Shown one piece after another: positions 1 to 10,337 of a DNA stretch of 64,000 nucleotides (position 1 is its first letter; every line of letters starts with the position of its first letter). The DNA is from Lunularia cruciata (taxonomy: Eukaryota > Streptophyta > Marchantiopsida > Lunulariales > Lunulariaceae). Where the stretch lies: contig OX419755.1 of the NCBI GenBank assembly GCA_948567375.1, positions 80,804,218 through 80,868,217 on the forward strand. Direction: 5' to 3'. The position numbers and the translations under genes were made by a program. The notes below the pieces were generated by a model. That model was given only the letters and a program-made list of their open reading frames with translations, was not told the origin of the DNA and made no database searches.

Positions 1-898
1 CAAATCAATGGATACATTGATGAACAAGGTATAAATTTCATGACGATACAATGATAATGTGAGACAGTTCGATTACGAGAGAACATGATTCGAATGAAGT
101 ATGTTAGCCTAAAGTTGGAATAGGAATGTGCGAGTCACTTACAAATTGTATGAATGCCTTATTTTAATGTCACACCACGCAATCACGTCCCTTACTAGGG
201 CTGGTTGGTTCTACTATACTCCCATATCCAATCTAGACCCAAGTGTCATGGTTCAGGTGATTTAGAATCTTCATTAAGAATGTTACACTTGGTGAGACCT
301 GGCCTTGTGCTTTTGGAAGTCCAAGCCTCAATCTCAATTCCATACACGTAGGTCGAGGATGATTCAAACCCGAAAGAGGGGCTTGCGAACTTAGATGTGG
401 CATTCATTCACAGGATCGAGACTTGGAGTTGGATTCTCACCTAAAATATGATATTATAGGGGATGTTTATCCTGAAGGAGAGATATTGTTGACGGTGTGC
501 AGAATAGGCTACAAGGACTTAAGTGCTCGCGTTCCCAAGCTTACGAACCTCTTCGTTTTCCACGCCAAGTGGGAATTATGGCAGCTGTACTGTACACCTA
601 GGTGTCGCTCATGCGAGGGACGGTGGTGACACATCACCGAGTTCCCAGCAGCAGTCGAGTACATTCTTGGGTTGGTCTGCTATTACATTTGCTCGTCAAT
701 TGCATCATCCTTACACTACAATTTCACTTAGAAAAGTGACATCCAGAGGCCAGACAGTCCAAGACTGAGATCGAGCAGCGAGTCTCAGGAAATCTTTTTG
801 TGTCTGATTGGAAGGAAAGAAAGAGAGGGAGTTTTGCTTGTTTCTGTCGAGGAAAGTTGTATCAACAGATTGGTTGGTAATCGAGTGAGCGTTTGAAA
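1..898. other. Upstream region of the host gene
   Basis: No convincing gene is seen here. Short open frames at 423-768 overlap in two frames and lack splice or homology support. The stretch from about 780 to 898 is probably 5' leader of the gene starting at 899. I see no clear TATA box at a convincing distance. It does not resemble the gypsy elements in the rest of the window. Confidence 0.4.
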
Positions 899-2270
899 AT
901 GAGGACGGCTGCCGGGGGGCTGGTGGTCAGCAGTCTGAGGACTCTGATTGCGGATGGGTCTCAGAACGCCCGGGCTCTTGCTTGTGTAAGTCTACTAGGC
1001 CTGCTCACTAGCTCCGTTGCCTGATGATAGTTTGTAAAATCTTAAACGGTTGAAATTATCTTCGCTGGTGTCCAGACGAAAATCTTAGGCGCCTAAGACT
1101 ATCCAGAGTGGTTACGGAAAGTCTTGATTGAGATCTCCTATAACAGGAATGGAGTGTTTGTGTAATCGGGAGATGAGTAGTGTAGATCCGTCGAGGAGGC
1201 TTCGGCAATATGTTAGAATAAACGTTTGCATAATGACAGTTGAGTAGAGTTGAGGAGAGAATTATTGACGGATCACACGTCTACCTATGTATAAACTTGG
1301 TAAGTAGAATGTGAAACAAGAGGGCTATCTGTAGTTCGACATCGGCGAGTTGATTCTCTATCTGGGCCAGGCGAATTTCTGATAATAGATAAAGGGGAAC
1401 TCGAAGCTAATGGCTTGCCCCTCGGTACAGCGGATTGACCAAACTAGCACCAACTGTACCTGTAGAAACCATGGTTTGAGCTCTTGTGCAAGAAGGGCTC
1501 ACCATAAAGCTAGAAAATGAGGGGAAGATGGGATCGAATCTGGGCAACCAAGTCCTTCGTCATTTCCATCATCTTGTAAATCTCCAAAACAGTCTAACAG
1601 CTCGTTGGGTTCTGTGGGTGGTTGTTCATTTTTACTCCCAGTGACCCTTTTAGTCACGTTTTCAGTCGGTGTTGAATTCGAGCAGGAAATATGCAGAGTA
1701 TGAGCCTCACGAATTACCGGCTACTTCTTTCCAAGAACAGGCAACTGAAACTACTAAGTTTACTCTACCTACTTCTGCACCTAGCGGGGTAATGTAATGA
1801 ATAAAACGACCAGATTGATCGTAGGAAGGGGTGGTTTCTAATCTTGTGAGGACGTGTTTTTTGTGCAGGTGCCAATGCGACAATATGCTGACGCAGGGAA
1901 GAGGTCTGAGGACAGTTCCACGTCCAACTGGGGGACAGGAGAGCCACCGATAGATGAGAAGCAAACACAGCGGGGAGTCTCTCGAGATCAGACATCGGGG
2001 ATGAATCAGAATACTGGAACTGCTGAGGTCGGTAGGCATAGTGAACCCACGTCGACATCAAACTTTGATACTGGAGAAACCAGCAATTCTCCTGCAGGAA
2101 CCTCCAGAGGGAAGGAAAGCAAGAAGTCCAGGACTGGACAGGAAATGTCGGATGAAGGACAGGTCCACACTCCCCATCTAGGCAGAATGAGAACCACACG
2201 AGATATGATACAAGATAAAGGGAAAGAAACTGAGGATAGATTGTCATCTAGTGGAAGCAAACCCACTTAA
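899..2270 (+). CDS. Two-exon gene, small hydrophilic LEA-like protein, probably mitochondrial
   Basis: Exon 1 is 899-985 and exon 2 is 1869-2270. The intron starts at a consensus GTAAGT and ends after a T-rich tract plus GTGCAG. Both borders are in phase 0, which gives 162 codons. The first 29 residues are rich in Ala, Leu, Arg and Ser with no acidic residue before Asp19 (MRTAAGGLVVSS then LIADG), followed across the junction by an Arg-Gln-Tyr-Ala motif, as in mitochondrial presequences. The rest is strongly hydrophilic (Ser, Thr, Gly, Glu, Lys) without a globular core, like small LEA proteins. Some plant LEA_3/SAG21-type genes also have a short presequence exon and one intron; that link is inference. 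It is the only spliced host-like gene in the window and lies outside all transposons. Function unproven; the coding call is better supported than the family name. Confidence 0.55.
986..1868 (+). other. Intron of the LEA-like gene
   Basis: The donor is GTAAGT at 986 and the acceptor is GTGCAG ending at 1868, after a run of T. Exon 2 remains open upstream of the acceptor only to 1854, which supports a splice junction rather than a continuous frame. The 883 bp hold no recognisable gene or transposon. Confidence 0.55.
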
Positions 2271-3230
2271 ACTTACAGTCGTTGCTGAGAGTATGGTGCT
2301 GAGGACACAGGCATGAAGATGGACTGTGATATACAGAGTACCCCCATCGAATTGGAATTGGATGTGATGCGCTTTCTGTGGCGGGTGACGGGTTTCATCA
2401 AACGATGGACTCTAAGGATTCAAGTTAATTATTGCTTTCTCCTTACTTTACAGATGCTTGTGTTGTGGCAGGTGTAGGCGTCAATTTCTGCGAAGTAGGC
2501 TTCATCAGCTAGTAGTAAGCTTCTGGATCCCTGGGTCTGGAGAATGAAGGGACCAGGACATGATCTTAGGATATCTCGTACACTTAGATGGAGCAACATT
2601 ATCGACAATATTCTACTTTGACCTCAACCGTTCCCTTCATGATCTGGAAGGACATAGGTCAATGAGGGGACGGTTTTCTTCAATGGTGAAGACAAGAATC
2701 AACGCGGAGACCTAACTGGCTGGAATGAGCTTCGCATACATAACATGTCTCACAGTGAACAGACTTGACAGAATCTTGTTTAGCACATATTTTTAAGGCG
2801 GAGATGTACATGTTTTGAAGGGACTCGTACAAGTTATCTTGAATCTCTGGCTACTGTGAATATGGTTGGTCATGAACTAATTTTTTGTAATGATTTCTGT
2901 AACCGTGCTAATTGATCTTGCGTGCCTTTGTGGTTCTTATCTCACGTTTCCTCTCAAGGAAGGAGAGGAGGCAAATTAAAACTTGCATGTTTGGTCTCTA
3001 CATGCAATTCAATCTGCACCATTGATCTCATAGGAAGGTTACGGAATGTTTTTGTTTAAAATTCATCAAAATATCGGTGAGCAAGACAGTATGTATGCCT
3101 TCTTGGGATCACTGAAACGGCTACATTTTCGAATTTCTGCGACACACACAAGTTCCCGTTTTCCACTTGTGTCCTGAATGGGAACCTGTTCCCGATGAAA
3201 CATTTTGGACACTACAGTACAGATAAATTA
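2271..3230 (+). other. 3' flank of the LEA-like gene
   Basis: No open frame of note. A pyrimidine-rich tract followed by an acceptor-like TTTACAG ends at 2453, so an intron in the 3' untranslated region or a further alternative exon is possible, but no donor stands out. Beyond about 2900 nothing is recognised. Confidence 0.3.
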
Positions 3231-3493
3231 TAATCTACTTGCAAAGTTCATGGTAAAGATACATGATAGTGGTAATAAGTTTCCGGGACTGTTCGCCCTT
3301 GAACTAAGTTGAAGGACTTGTGAAGAAGTTTCGATGAATATATCGCTTGGCTACAACGTGTACTTGCAAAGTTCATGACAGTGATAGTCATACACGATAG
3401 TGGTCAGACGTTTCCTGGTACTATTCGCCTTGAACTAAGTTTAAGGTCTTGAGAAGAAGTTGCACTCTATATCGCTGGGCTTCAATATTGTCT
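3231..3493. repeat. Tandem duplication, unit about 128 bp
   Basis: Two adjacent diverged copies, about 3231-3358 and 3359-3493, share the same ordered words: CTTGCAAAGTTCATG, then GATAGTGGT, then CGCCTTGAACTAAGTT, then GAAGAAGTT, then ATATCGCT. Non-coding; origin unknown. Confidence 0.7.
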
Positions 3494-3659
3494 ACTAGTT
3501 TATGTAATAAGGGAATTGGTCCTGCTCGCAACCTCTTTTAATTGTGACCCATGAGGCCATGTCCTCCATATTTTCTTTTCTTGAAGTCATCACGGTATGC
3601 TGTTGTCATTCAGAAGTTACTATGTTTATATAGGCGATAATAACAATAACTTTTGGAGA

Positions 3660-3935
3660 GCGGTAGTGCGATGTGGTGACCCAGGGGAGGAGGGTGTGAG
3701 CGTTATAGTTATCTTTGTCATGTCATGGTTGGCAATTGCACTGGTTAGATTGTGTGAAGGAAGGGTGTGAGTAATGTTTGTCACATCATACCTGACGATT
3801 TGCAATGTCCTTGTTAAGTTCTGGGTGGGGATGGCAATGCGGTGTTTGTAGGGGGTGAGAGTTGCATATGCGATATGTTCTAATCTAATGCGGTATGGAT
3901 GTAATAGTGAAAACTTCAAGGATATTAGTAACATT
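3660..3935. repeat. Weak imperfect repeat, unit about 70-90 bp
   Basis: Three degenerate blocks begin with GGGTGTGAG or GGGGTGAG and continue with GTTTGTCA- and GGCAATGC-like words. The similarity is low, so this may be chance or a very old tandem array. No gene is visible. Confidence 0.3.
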
Positions 3936-4193
3936 CTAAGAGGATCTTTATCAACACTATATATTTATCTAATGTAAATATATAAATAATTTATTTTAAG
4001 AAATAAAATAATATGATTATGATATGATTCAATTTATTCAATTTAATCATTTAATTTTTTAATAATAAAATAATAATATAAATTAATTTATTATAATATA
4101 TTCAATGATATAAAATCATATCATGCATAATAAAGATAACCTTAAAAAATTGTAAAATAATAATATAGTCTATTGCTATAGTATCGTTAATTA
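3936..4193. other. AT-rich spacer
   Basis: About 250 bp of mostly A and T (for example ATAAATAATTTATTTTAAG) that ends at the 3' end of element A. The five bases AATTA at 4189-4193 are the likely target-site duplicate of element A, matching AAGTA at 14367 in four of five positions. Confidence 0.55.
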
Positions 4194-4317
4194 AGTTATC
4201 GTGCATATATCCATCCCTACACAACGTACATACTACACAACGTACCTCGCTCTCAACGTCATACACAAAAGAAGCACAACTCACACATAAATCATAAATA
4301 GACTCTAAAGTGCTACA
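4194..4317 (-). repeat. Outer copy of repeat X at the 3' end of element A
   Basis: About 105-124 bp, minus strand, starting TGTAGCACTTTAGAG and running to the element end. It closely matches the inner copy at 4750-4856, so the 3' LTR core is flanked on both sides by X. The 5' LTR core of the same element has no X on either side. Confidence 0.75.
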
Positions 4318-4749
4318 ATAATCATATAGTTTACCACTCGAATCAATCAAACTCAGATCAATACTTGATCTGATATTCAACAACTTGCCATCAACAATGT
4401 ACTGATTACAATAAAGCCACACCCACTCTAGCTAAGAGATTCGAGGTGAGCATCACCTCAAATCTCTTAGCTAGCCAAGAACTCGAAAGCTTATCATCAG
4501 AGAAGTGAGCTCTCTAGAGCTGCACTCCCAGGGTATACCCTTGATTTTGACCTAGGTCTCCTCCCAACGGTCCCGTTGACGGTACACCCGACGGTGGAGA
4601 CGATGGGCCCCGCCATGAAGTCAATACCCTAAACCTAAAATCTGACCGGCGGAAAGTAGTCTATGAATAACTACCAAAATACCTCTAACTACTATCATTG
4701 GAACTCCATTGTCTGAGCATCTAGATGCAACACTACAAATGGCATGACA
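4318..4749 (-). repeat. 3' LTR core of element A
   Basis: Minus strand, starting TGTCATGCCATTTGTAG. It matches the 5' LTR core at 13915-14366 over its length and the B copies at 22791-23245 and 60256-60706. Shared blocks include GTGGGTGTGGCTT and CCTAGGTCAAAATCA on the minus strand. Divergence from its partner includes small indels, so the element is old. Confidence 0.85.
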
Positions 4750-4856
4750 GCTGTCGTGCGTATATACATCGCTACACAACATACATTGCTGTCAACATCA
4801 TACACAATAGAAGCACAAGTCACGCATAAATCATACATAGACTCTAAAGTGCCACA
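4750..4856 (-). repeat. Inner copy of repeat X of element A
   Basis: 107 bp, minus strand, from TGTGGCACTTTAGAG to GCACGACAGC, lying directly between a purine tract (GGGGGG, complement of 4861-4866) and the LTR core. A TG immediately downstream of a purine tract is where a 3' LTR should begin, so X plus core may be the complete LTR. Confidence 0.75.
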
Positions 4857-5024
4857 ATTGCCCCCCTAGCTAGCGGTTAGGTCACTCTAACTCCAGATAG
4901 CCATCTATTCTAAGTATATGGTATACCCTTTGATGGGCAAAGATCAAGAGGTCGGGTGCTATGGAGCCCCATCGTTAGTCGCCTATCTGAATCTATACCA
5001 TATAAAGAATGAACTAGCTATAGG

Positions 5025-5357
5025 TCAAGTACATCTAGAACATAACCACTATACTTGAGGAACCATCGTGAGAAGAGGAGTCATACATGCTATATGCCAT
5101 CCTCTCGAACAACTATCATACACTAACATAATAGCAACTCCACTAGAAGAGTCACATAACATACACCTCAAACCTGCACGTACAAGTGCCAAGCTTGGGT
5201 CCATAGTACCATCAATCTTTGGGAGGTGGCATGGTGCACAATTGCACACATGATCCTTCCAAATAACACCATCACGTCCTTCCAACAAAAGGACTCCAGA
5301 TGGAAAAACCTCACACACTCTCAAGATAGTGCGGCATGTAGAAACATCAAGTGTCAT
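5025..5357 (-). pseudogene. Element A Pol C-terminus with PHD-type zinc finger
   Basis: This is the last part of the A polyprotein, with stop at 5025-5027. After an integrase-tail-like stretch (ILRV, then VIWKDH), the translation from 5357 shows Cys65 and Cys68 (RCMLC), then Cys83, His88 (RGWH) and Cys91, then a Pro-Leu segment. One in-frame stop is followed by Trp-Leu-Cys-Ser-Arg-Cys-Thr and the terminal stop. Spacing and landmarks fit a C4HC3 PHD finger: RGWH, the Pro-Leu loop, and the final W-x-C-x-x-C. Position 80, the expected third ligand, is Tyr. The B copy still has Cys there but has lost the Cys after His. PHD fingers usually bind histone H3 tails; a targeting role is inference. No chromodomain is seen in this family. 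Confidence 0.82.
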
Positions 5358-6420
5358 CGGTGTTTTCTATTGTAGATATACATAGTCTCATGGATGAAAT
5401 CAACAAATCAAGGGTCTATAACCTCTTCCGCAAATGGTAGCATTGTGTAAAGTATCTCTATGCTGAGCAATCGCCAAGTTCTCAAAGGTCATTGGCATCA
5501 CTCTTTGAAAGATCTCTGCCCGCTGAAAACATGCACTCATCTACACATCTAGGTCATCCAAGTCCAAAACTACACTAGCATCTCGACAAATGGCGGCAGG
5601 TAAATCTGGATCTTGTCCATAGAGTAGGAAGTAAGGAGAGAAGGATGCTAAGGAGGCTTCCCGGCTGAACCGATAGCCCATGGCCAACCAAGGTAACTAA
5701 AGATCCCAATCTCCCAAGTAGCCTCTCTGCAAACCATACTTTTGCTATCCTCTTCACCGTCTGAACCACTCTCTCTGCTAAGCCATCTGCCTTAAGGTGA
5801 TCTCGGGAGGTAGTACGATGATCAATCAAAGCCTTGTCACACAAGACCTAAAACTCCCCCAAGAACTTTGTACCTTGATTAGTCAAAACCTTAGCATGTG
5901 CACCAAAATGACTAAGAACTCGATCCAGGAATGAGTAAGTTGTCCCTTCACTAGACTTGTCAAGAAGTGCCACTAATTCAATCCACTTTGAGAAGTGCTC
6001 TACCATCACCAAAACATATTGATGATGCCTCACAATCAGCGGTAAAGGTCTAGTGAAGTCCAAACTCCAATGATAACCCAATCCCATGATAGGTAATGGA
6101 TGTAACTGTGGCGTAGGAGCATTGAATGATGCTCTAACTCAGTCACAAACCACACATATGGCAACAAACTACTGTACCTCGGTCTGCATACCGCACCACC
6201 AATAATGACTCTAGAGTAAGCTATATGTACGCTTGACTCCAAAATGTCCTAGCTCCTCATGAGCATGACAAACTAACTGTGGTCTCTGAGATGGAAGTGG
6301 TACTACTTGTACTCTACCATCCTCCCATACACGCAAAAGGTGTCTACCCTCCAATCTAAACTGTCTGGCTTGCTAAAGGACACAATCTCTCTCCTTGGCC
6401 CCAATTGTGCCACCCACAAC
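5358..6420 (-). pseudogene. Element A integrase region, decayed
   Basis: Minus-strand frames show the zinc-binding and catalytic domains of a retroviral-type integrase. The region around 6150-6250 matches the HHCC part seen better in B. 5848-6087 carries the start of the core with HWSLDFTRPLPL (first Asp) and VEHFSKWIE. 5575-5844 carries a region ending the core (DGLAERVVQTVKR, catalytic Glu) followed by LFLLYGQ-like joining sequence. Integrase cuts and joins the element cDNA into chromosomal DNA. Several stops and frameshifts make it non-functional. It leads straight into the PHD segment. Confidence 0.8.
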
Positions 6421-7130
6421 ACCAGTGTGAAGATAGTCCATCACTAAGACATCATCATGAATGTCTCGCTGAACTGTACCAATATCTTCACTCTTTGGAT
6501 CTGTGACCTCAATAACTCCTCTTGTATGCGCTAAGAGATACCACCAAAGCCTCAGAAAATATACACAAAAGGCAGATACATGCCAACCCGGCACCATCTC
6601 TTCATCTATCTCACCATGCCAACGTACTCTGGTCTGATCCTGTTGGCTGGGACATGGGTTTATACTCAACCCATCCGCATCACGGTTCACCACTCCAGGT
6701 CTATAAAAAACCGTGAAATCATACTCCTATAAAATCAGAGCACATCGTGCAAGCTTCCCTGAAAGCTTGTCGGACTCTATCAATCACTTCAGCGGCAGAT
6801 GATCAATGATGAGAGTGAAGGGGTTACCAGATAGGTAACATCGGATATGTGCTATTGCCCAAACTGCTACCAAGCACTCTCCCTCATATGAACTATACTT
6901 TGCTTCCATTGAATTGATGGAGCGACCAGCATAAGCCACCACGAACTCCTTCCCCTCATCATCATGCTAGGTGAGCACCACTCCAAGCCCCAACATACTC
7001 CAATCAGTATGAACCTAAAATGGTCGTCCTCTGATCAGTCTCCTCAAAATAGGAGCAAATGTCAACCTCTCCTTGAGCTCTACAAAAGCTCTCTCTTGCT
7101 CATCTCCCCAACACCACTCGTGTAAGCTTG
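6421..7130 (-). pseudogene. Element A RNase H and connection region
   Basis: Minus strand between RT and integrase. The reading matches the RNase H part of B (57250-57600): a stretch with HTDWSMLGLG, then YSSYEGECLVAVWAV, then LITDHLPLK-like sequence. RNase H removes the RNA strand during cDNA synthesis. A frame at 6373-6693 covers the link to integrase, including MVNRDADGLS. Stops interrupt the frame. Confidence 0.7.
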
Positions 7131-8140
7131 GTTAGCTTTGTCAAGGCCTTGGCAATGGCACTAAATCCTCTAACATAGCGGTAATAGAAGTTCGCCAACC
7201 CAAGGAATGCTCGCACTCTACTCACATCCATAGGCCGAGGAATACGTGCAATAGCCTCCACCTTGGTTTGCTGAACACCAAGTCCTCTAGGGTAGATAGT
7301 GTGACCCAAATACTCAACCTGCTTGTGGAAGAACCTACACTTCCCAAGATGTAATTTGAGTCCATGAGATCTCAACCTCTCAAACACCTCCAACAACTGT
7401 CTCTCATGCTCCTCCACAGTAGTGCTATAGACCAAAATGTCATCAATATAGCATTGAGAAAAATCCAATCCAGCTAGGATCCTATCCATGACCCTCTGGA
7501 ACTCAGCAAGAGCGTTCTTTAACCCAAATGGTAAGAACCTCTACTGATATAACACATCCTTTCCGTGAGGATCAATAGCCCAAATGTTGTCTTGGACTTA
7601 TCCTCCTCCCTAATTGGCAAATGATGATATCCCACTCGAAGATCCAAAGTATTGAAGACCTTTGCATGCCCAATCGTATCAAAAATCTCCTCCGATGTAG
7701 GCATGGCATACCGATCAACCCTGGTTTGTTGGTTGATAGGACGGTAATCTCCACACATCCGCCTATCTATGTAGTTGCTATGCATATTCTTTTGGTTGGC
7801 ATCACTGTTGCTGATGCATACTCTCCATGTGAAATCTCTACCAAACCAACCTCAAAAAGGTCACTACTCCGGCTCTGAATCAATGTCCTTTTCATCTCAC
7901 TATACTGATAAGGACGTCAAAAAACTGGTGTATTGCTAGTTAGCACAATCCATATACCATGTCCTTTACAGAGCACCCAAATCCTTCATACTGAAGGCAA
8001 AACAACTCGTGTGGCTCCTCAAGAACCTCCAAACCCTCCGTCTTTCCTCTCCAGTAAGCTTGGGTCCAAGATCTGGCTCCCAAGTATCCTCTATAACTAT
8101 AGTCGGAGTGGAAGATGTATTGATTGGCTGCTACACTAGG
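7100..8140 (-). pseudogene. Element A reverse transcriptase
   Basis: The minus-strand RT finger-palm is clear. 7519-7785 reads MCGDYRPINQQT and then VFNTLDLRVGYHHLPI. 7100-7489 begins at the catalytic box CYIDDILVYS (YIDD at 7439-7450) and continues with GKCRFF, LGHTIYPRGL and VRAFLGLANFYYRYVRGF, which are standard Ty3/gypsy RT motifs. RT copies the element RNA to DNA. The N-terminal end matches the B frame 56155-56520. A few stops and one frame change separate the pieces, so it is dead as it stands. Confidence 0.88.
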
Positions 8141-8653
8141 CCCTTGGGAGCAATAGTGTCATGCTCCCGCCCACTACACGTCCCAACCTCTATGTGAAAA
8201 ACTCCCTCCACTATAGGTGCAAGCTCCACACGTCCTCTAGCTGCATCCATAGGGGACCAAGAGTGTAATCCAAGTAGCCCATGCTCACCTGGATAGACTC
8301 CAAGTAGACCACTCTCCCTAGTAGCTATTGGATGTGTCCCAAGAAAACCATGTCCACTTGGTCCATTGCTCCCTGTATGTGCCTGAATCGTCTCGATAGG
8401 CACAAGGTTCACAAGTGTCCAAGTGGTGATGCCTATCAAGCGCATCCTACGCTGCTCTGCCAAGCCAAGGCTCACAATCTAAGTCAAATAGTTCAGGTCC
8501 ATAGCCTGACCTAACACCTGATGCTTGGATGCCTCTGACATTGCTAGAACAGCGGTAACACCGGTGAGAAAACCCATCACCTGCTTTCTCATCAGCATTG
8601 GGCTCCACCAACTATTGTAATTGTGAGTCCCAAACAAGTCCAAGTCCTACCTC
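8131..8653 (-). pseudogene. Element A linker between methyltransferase and RT
   Basis: The 114-codon frame 8131-8475 (MSLGLAEQRRMRLIGITT at its start, Gly- and His-rich middle with GLLGVYPGEHGLLGLH) matches 55816-56142 of element B. No known domain is recognised. It lies between the methyltransferase motifs and RT, so it is a spacer or an extra domain of the polyprotein. Confidence 0.55.
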
Positions 8654-9532
8654 TCAAAAAGCATGAGAGCTTGGGAAACTCATGAGTGTGGGAAATGCAG
8701 CTCTAGGCTGCCCCACTAGGTTCACCATTGCTATAGGTGACCTATCAGCCAGTACCACTATCTGAGACTGACGCCCAACATCCAAGATGTCATCAACAAG
8801 GATGTGGTCAAGTCGTTGAATCCCATCATAAGCACGTTGTAAAACCTCTCTGGGTAAGAGGTTCATCTACCAAAGACAAAAATGATGATGATGAGCCCGT
8901 GATCCCACTTTGGCTGCATCTAAAAATACAGCAGGTCCCATCCAAGAATGGATCTAATGTGTACTCGCCACCACTCTGGTGCAAGAATCACCCATCAAAG
9001 GCACATTTTCCAAAAGGTAAGCGAGAGAAACAGACTGATTAAACTAGAGATGTCATAGTATCCGTAACATCTACCAAAACACACCAGAACAAGGATCTTG
9101 AAGACCCAAACCGCGGCCCACACGTGTATGTCCTTGACATGGCCATCCAAAAATCACCAAGTGAATAGGCCCATGTCTCTCTAGGTCATGCGCCCCCAGT
9201 AAGGAAATGTCTGCTGGTAGGACCTTCTGGTAACCTCTAACTGCTGACATCAATAATAACTCCGGATACCGATAGGCCAAGTGTGCCTCATGATGTAGAG
9301 AGACTTGCCTAGCAGTCTCATCTCTCTCTACATACAAGTACCTCTATACTTGTATACCTGCCTGTAACACCGTAGCTAGTCCAGTGCTAATCCCACCGAA
9401 CAACTCTAATAGACATATCCCCTCTATTGGATACTGCCAAGCAATGAGTGTGGTATCCAGAGGTGTCAAAGCGATTGCCTCTAGAGGCTCATCCTCACAC
9501 TCATCTCCTGATGGTACGAAGGCTCCACTCAA
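8654..9532 (-). pseudogene. Element A C5 cytosine DNA methyltransferase domain
   Basis: A single minus-strand frame of about 290 codons, broken by about six stop codons but no frameshift, carries the ordered motifs of a DNA (cytosine-5) methyltransferase. Motif I is LELFGGISTG (9380-9409, AdoMet binding). The acidic motif II is VERDE. DISLL follows as motif III. Motif IV is GWPCQGH, with the catalytic Cys codon at 9137-9139. Motif VI is YLLENVP (ENVP at 8999-9010, glutamate that protonates cytosine). A motif VIII-like GSRAHxxxx...W stretch follows, then MNLLPREVL. The S-x-AH-R...WWTN pattern, clearer in B, recalls the DNMT3/DRM class more than DNMT1. It sits between protease and RT in the polyprotein. 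At least one stop is CAG-to-TAG, since B retains CAG at the place of 9344-9346. Confidence 0.87.
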
Positions 9533-9730
9533 AGCTTATTGCACCAATTGATTTGCATGCTGTTGTAACCCCTCCTCTAAACTCCACAAAGGAACATCCA
9601 AGGTGGATGGAACAATCCCACTCGTACTCCAAATCTGAGTGATCTCCTCTAGTACTGGAGTATCTTTTGCATGGGCGTTCCCCTCCAACAAATCACCAAG
9701 CCAAGTAACTGCACCACTAAAAGCTAAAAC

Positions 9731-10329
9731 TTATGCTGCCATGGTCCCGAACTGTAACGAGCCAAGACTGCCACTACTGAAGCGTATTGGTAGGTGACAT
9801 ACCCGTCCCTCACTAGACTTCCAAGCAGGTCTATAGGAGGCTATCTCCTCACAATAGTCAATATTGAAACCCATGGTGTACAACATTGCTCCCCCAACTA
9901 GCACATTATATGACTTAGATATTGTCGCAATAGCCTGAGCTCTCACCACCAAGCTATCAATCGGATGACCAGGCTGAACTTGGACCACAAGCTCCCCACG
10001 ATGTACTATGTCAAACTACCACCTAGAGATGTCTAGATCTGAAATAGACACCTCTCCACATTGGTCTTTCGTAACTCCAGACCAACCATTGTTGCCTTCC
10101 CCAACATAAGGGGCTGTGCACCAGAGTCTAACAAGATTGTCTGTGGTGTATAGACCTTCCTTGAAGGTCCCACCAAGCGGAAAACCCCCCTCTGGTTATC
10201 CAATAGGACAACACCAGGTGTGAACCGCGCTCTCTCAAAGGCCGGTCTAGCTGGCAACTCCTCCAATCTAGCCGCTGTTGCCTGCCATAAACCACTGGTC
10301 GCTGAACAAATCCCATGCTCCTCAACCAA
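9731..10329 (-). pseudogene. Element A protease region
   Basis: The 10033-10329 frame contains the retropepsin signature ILLDSGAQPLML (catalytic Asp in D-S-G), preceded by GVVLLDNQRGVFRLVG and followed by a beta-rich stretch. The following frame 9731-9988 continues with YNVLVGGAMLY and MGFNIDYCEE, a conserved tail shared with B. The protease would cut the Gag-Pol precursor. It is split from upstream gag by the F solo LTR and separated from the methyltransferase by about 200 bp. Confidence 0.8.
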
Positions 10330-10337
10330 GTCAGCTC

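Noticed and set aside
423..768. Two overlapping plus-strand frames upstream of the host gene
   Set aside because: Different frames over the same DNA, no domain, no splice support. More likely promoter or leader sequence.
5025..5357. PHD-like Cys/His cluster read as another Gag zinc knuckle
   Set aside because: Spacing is not C-x2-C-x4-H-x4-C, it lies after integrase, and the CDSC-x-RGWH block with the final W-x-C-x2-C is specific to PHD-type fingers.
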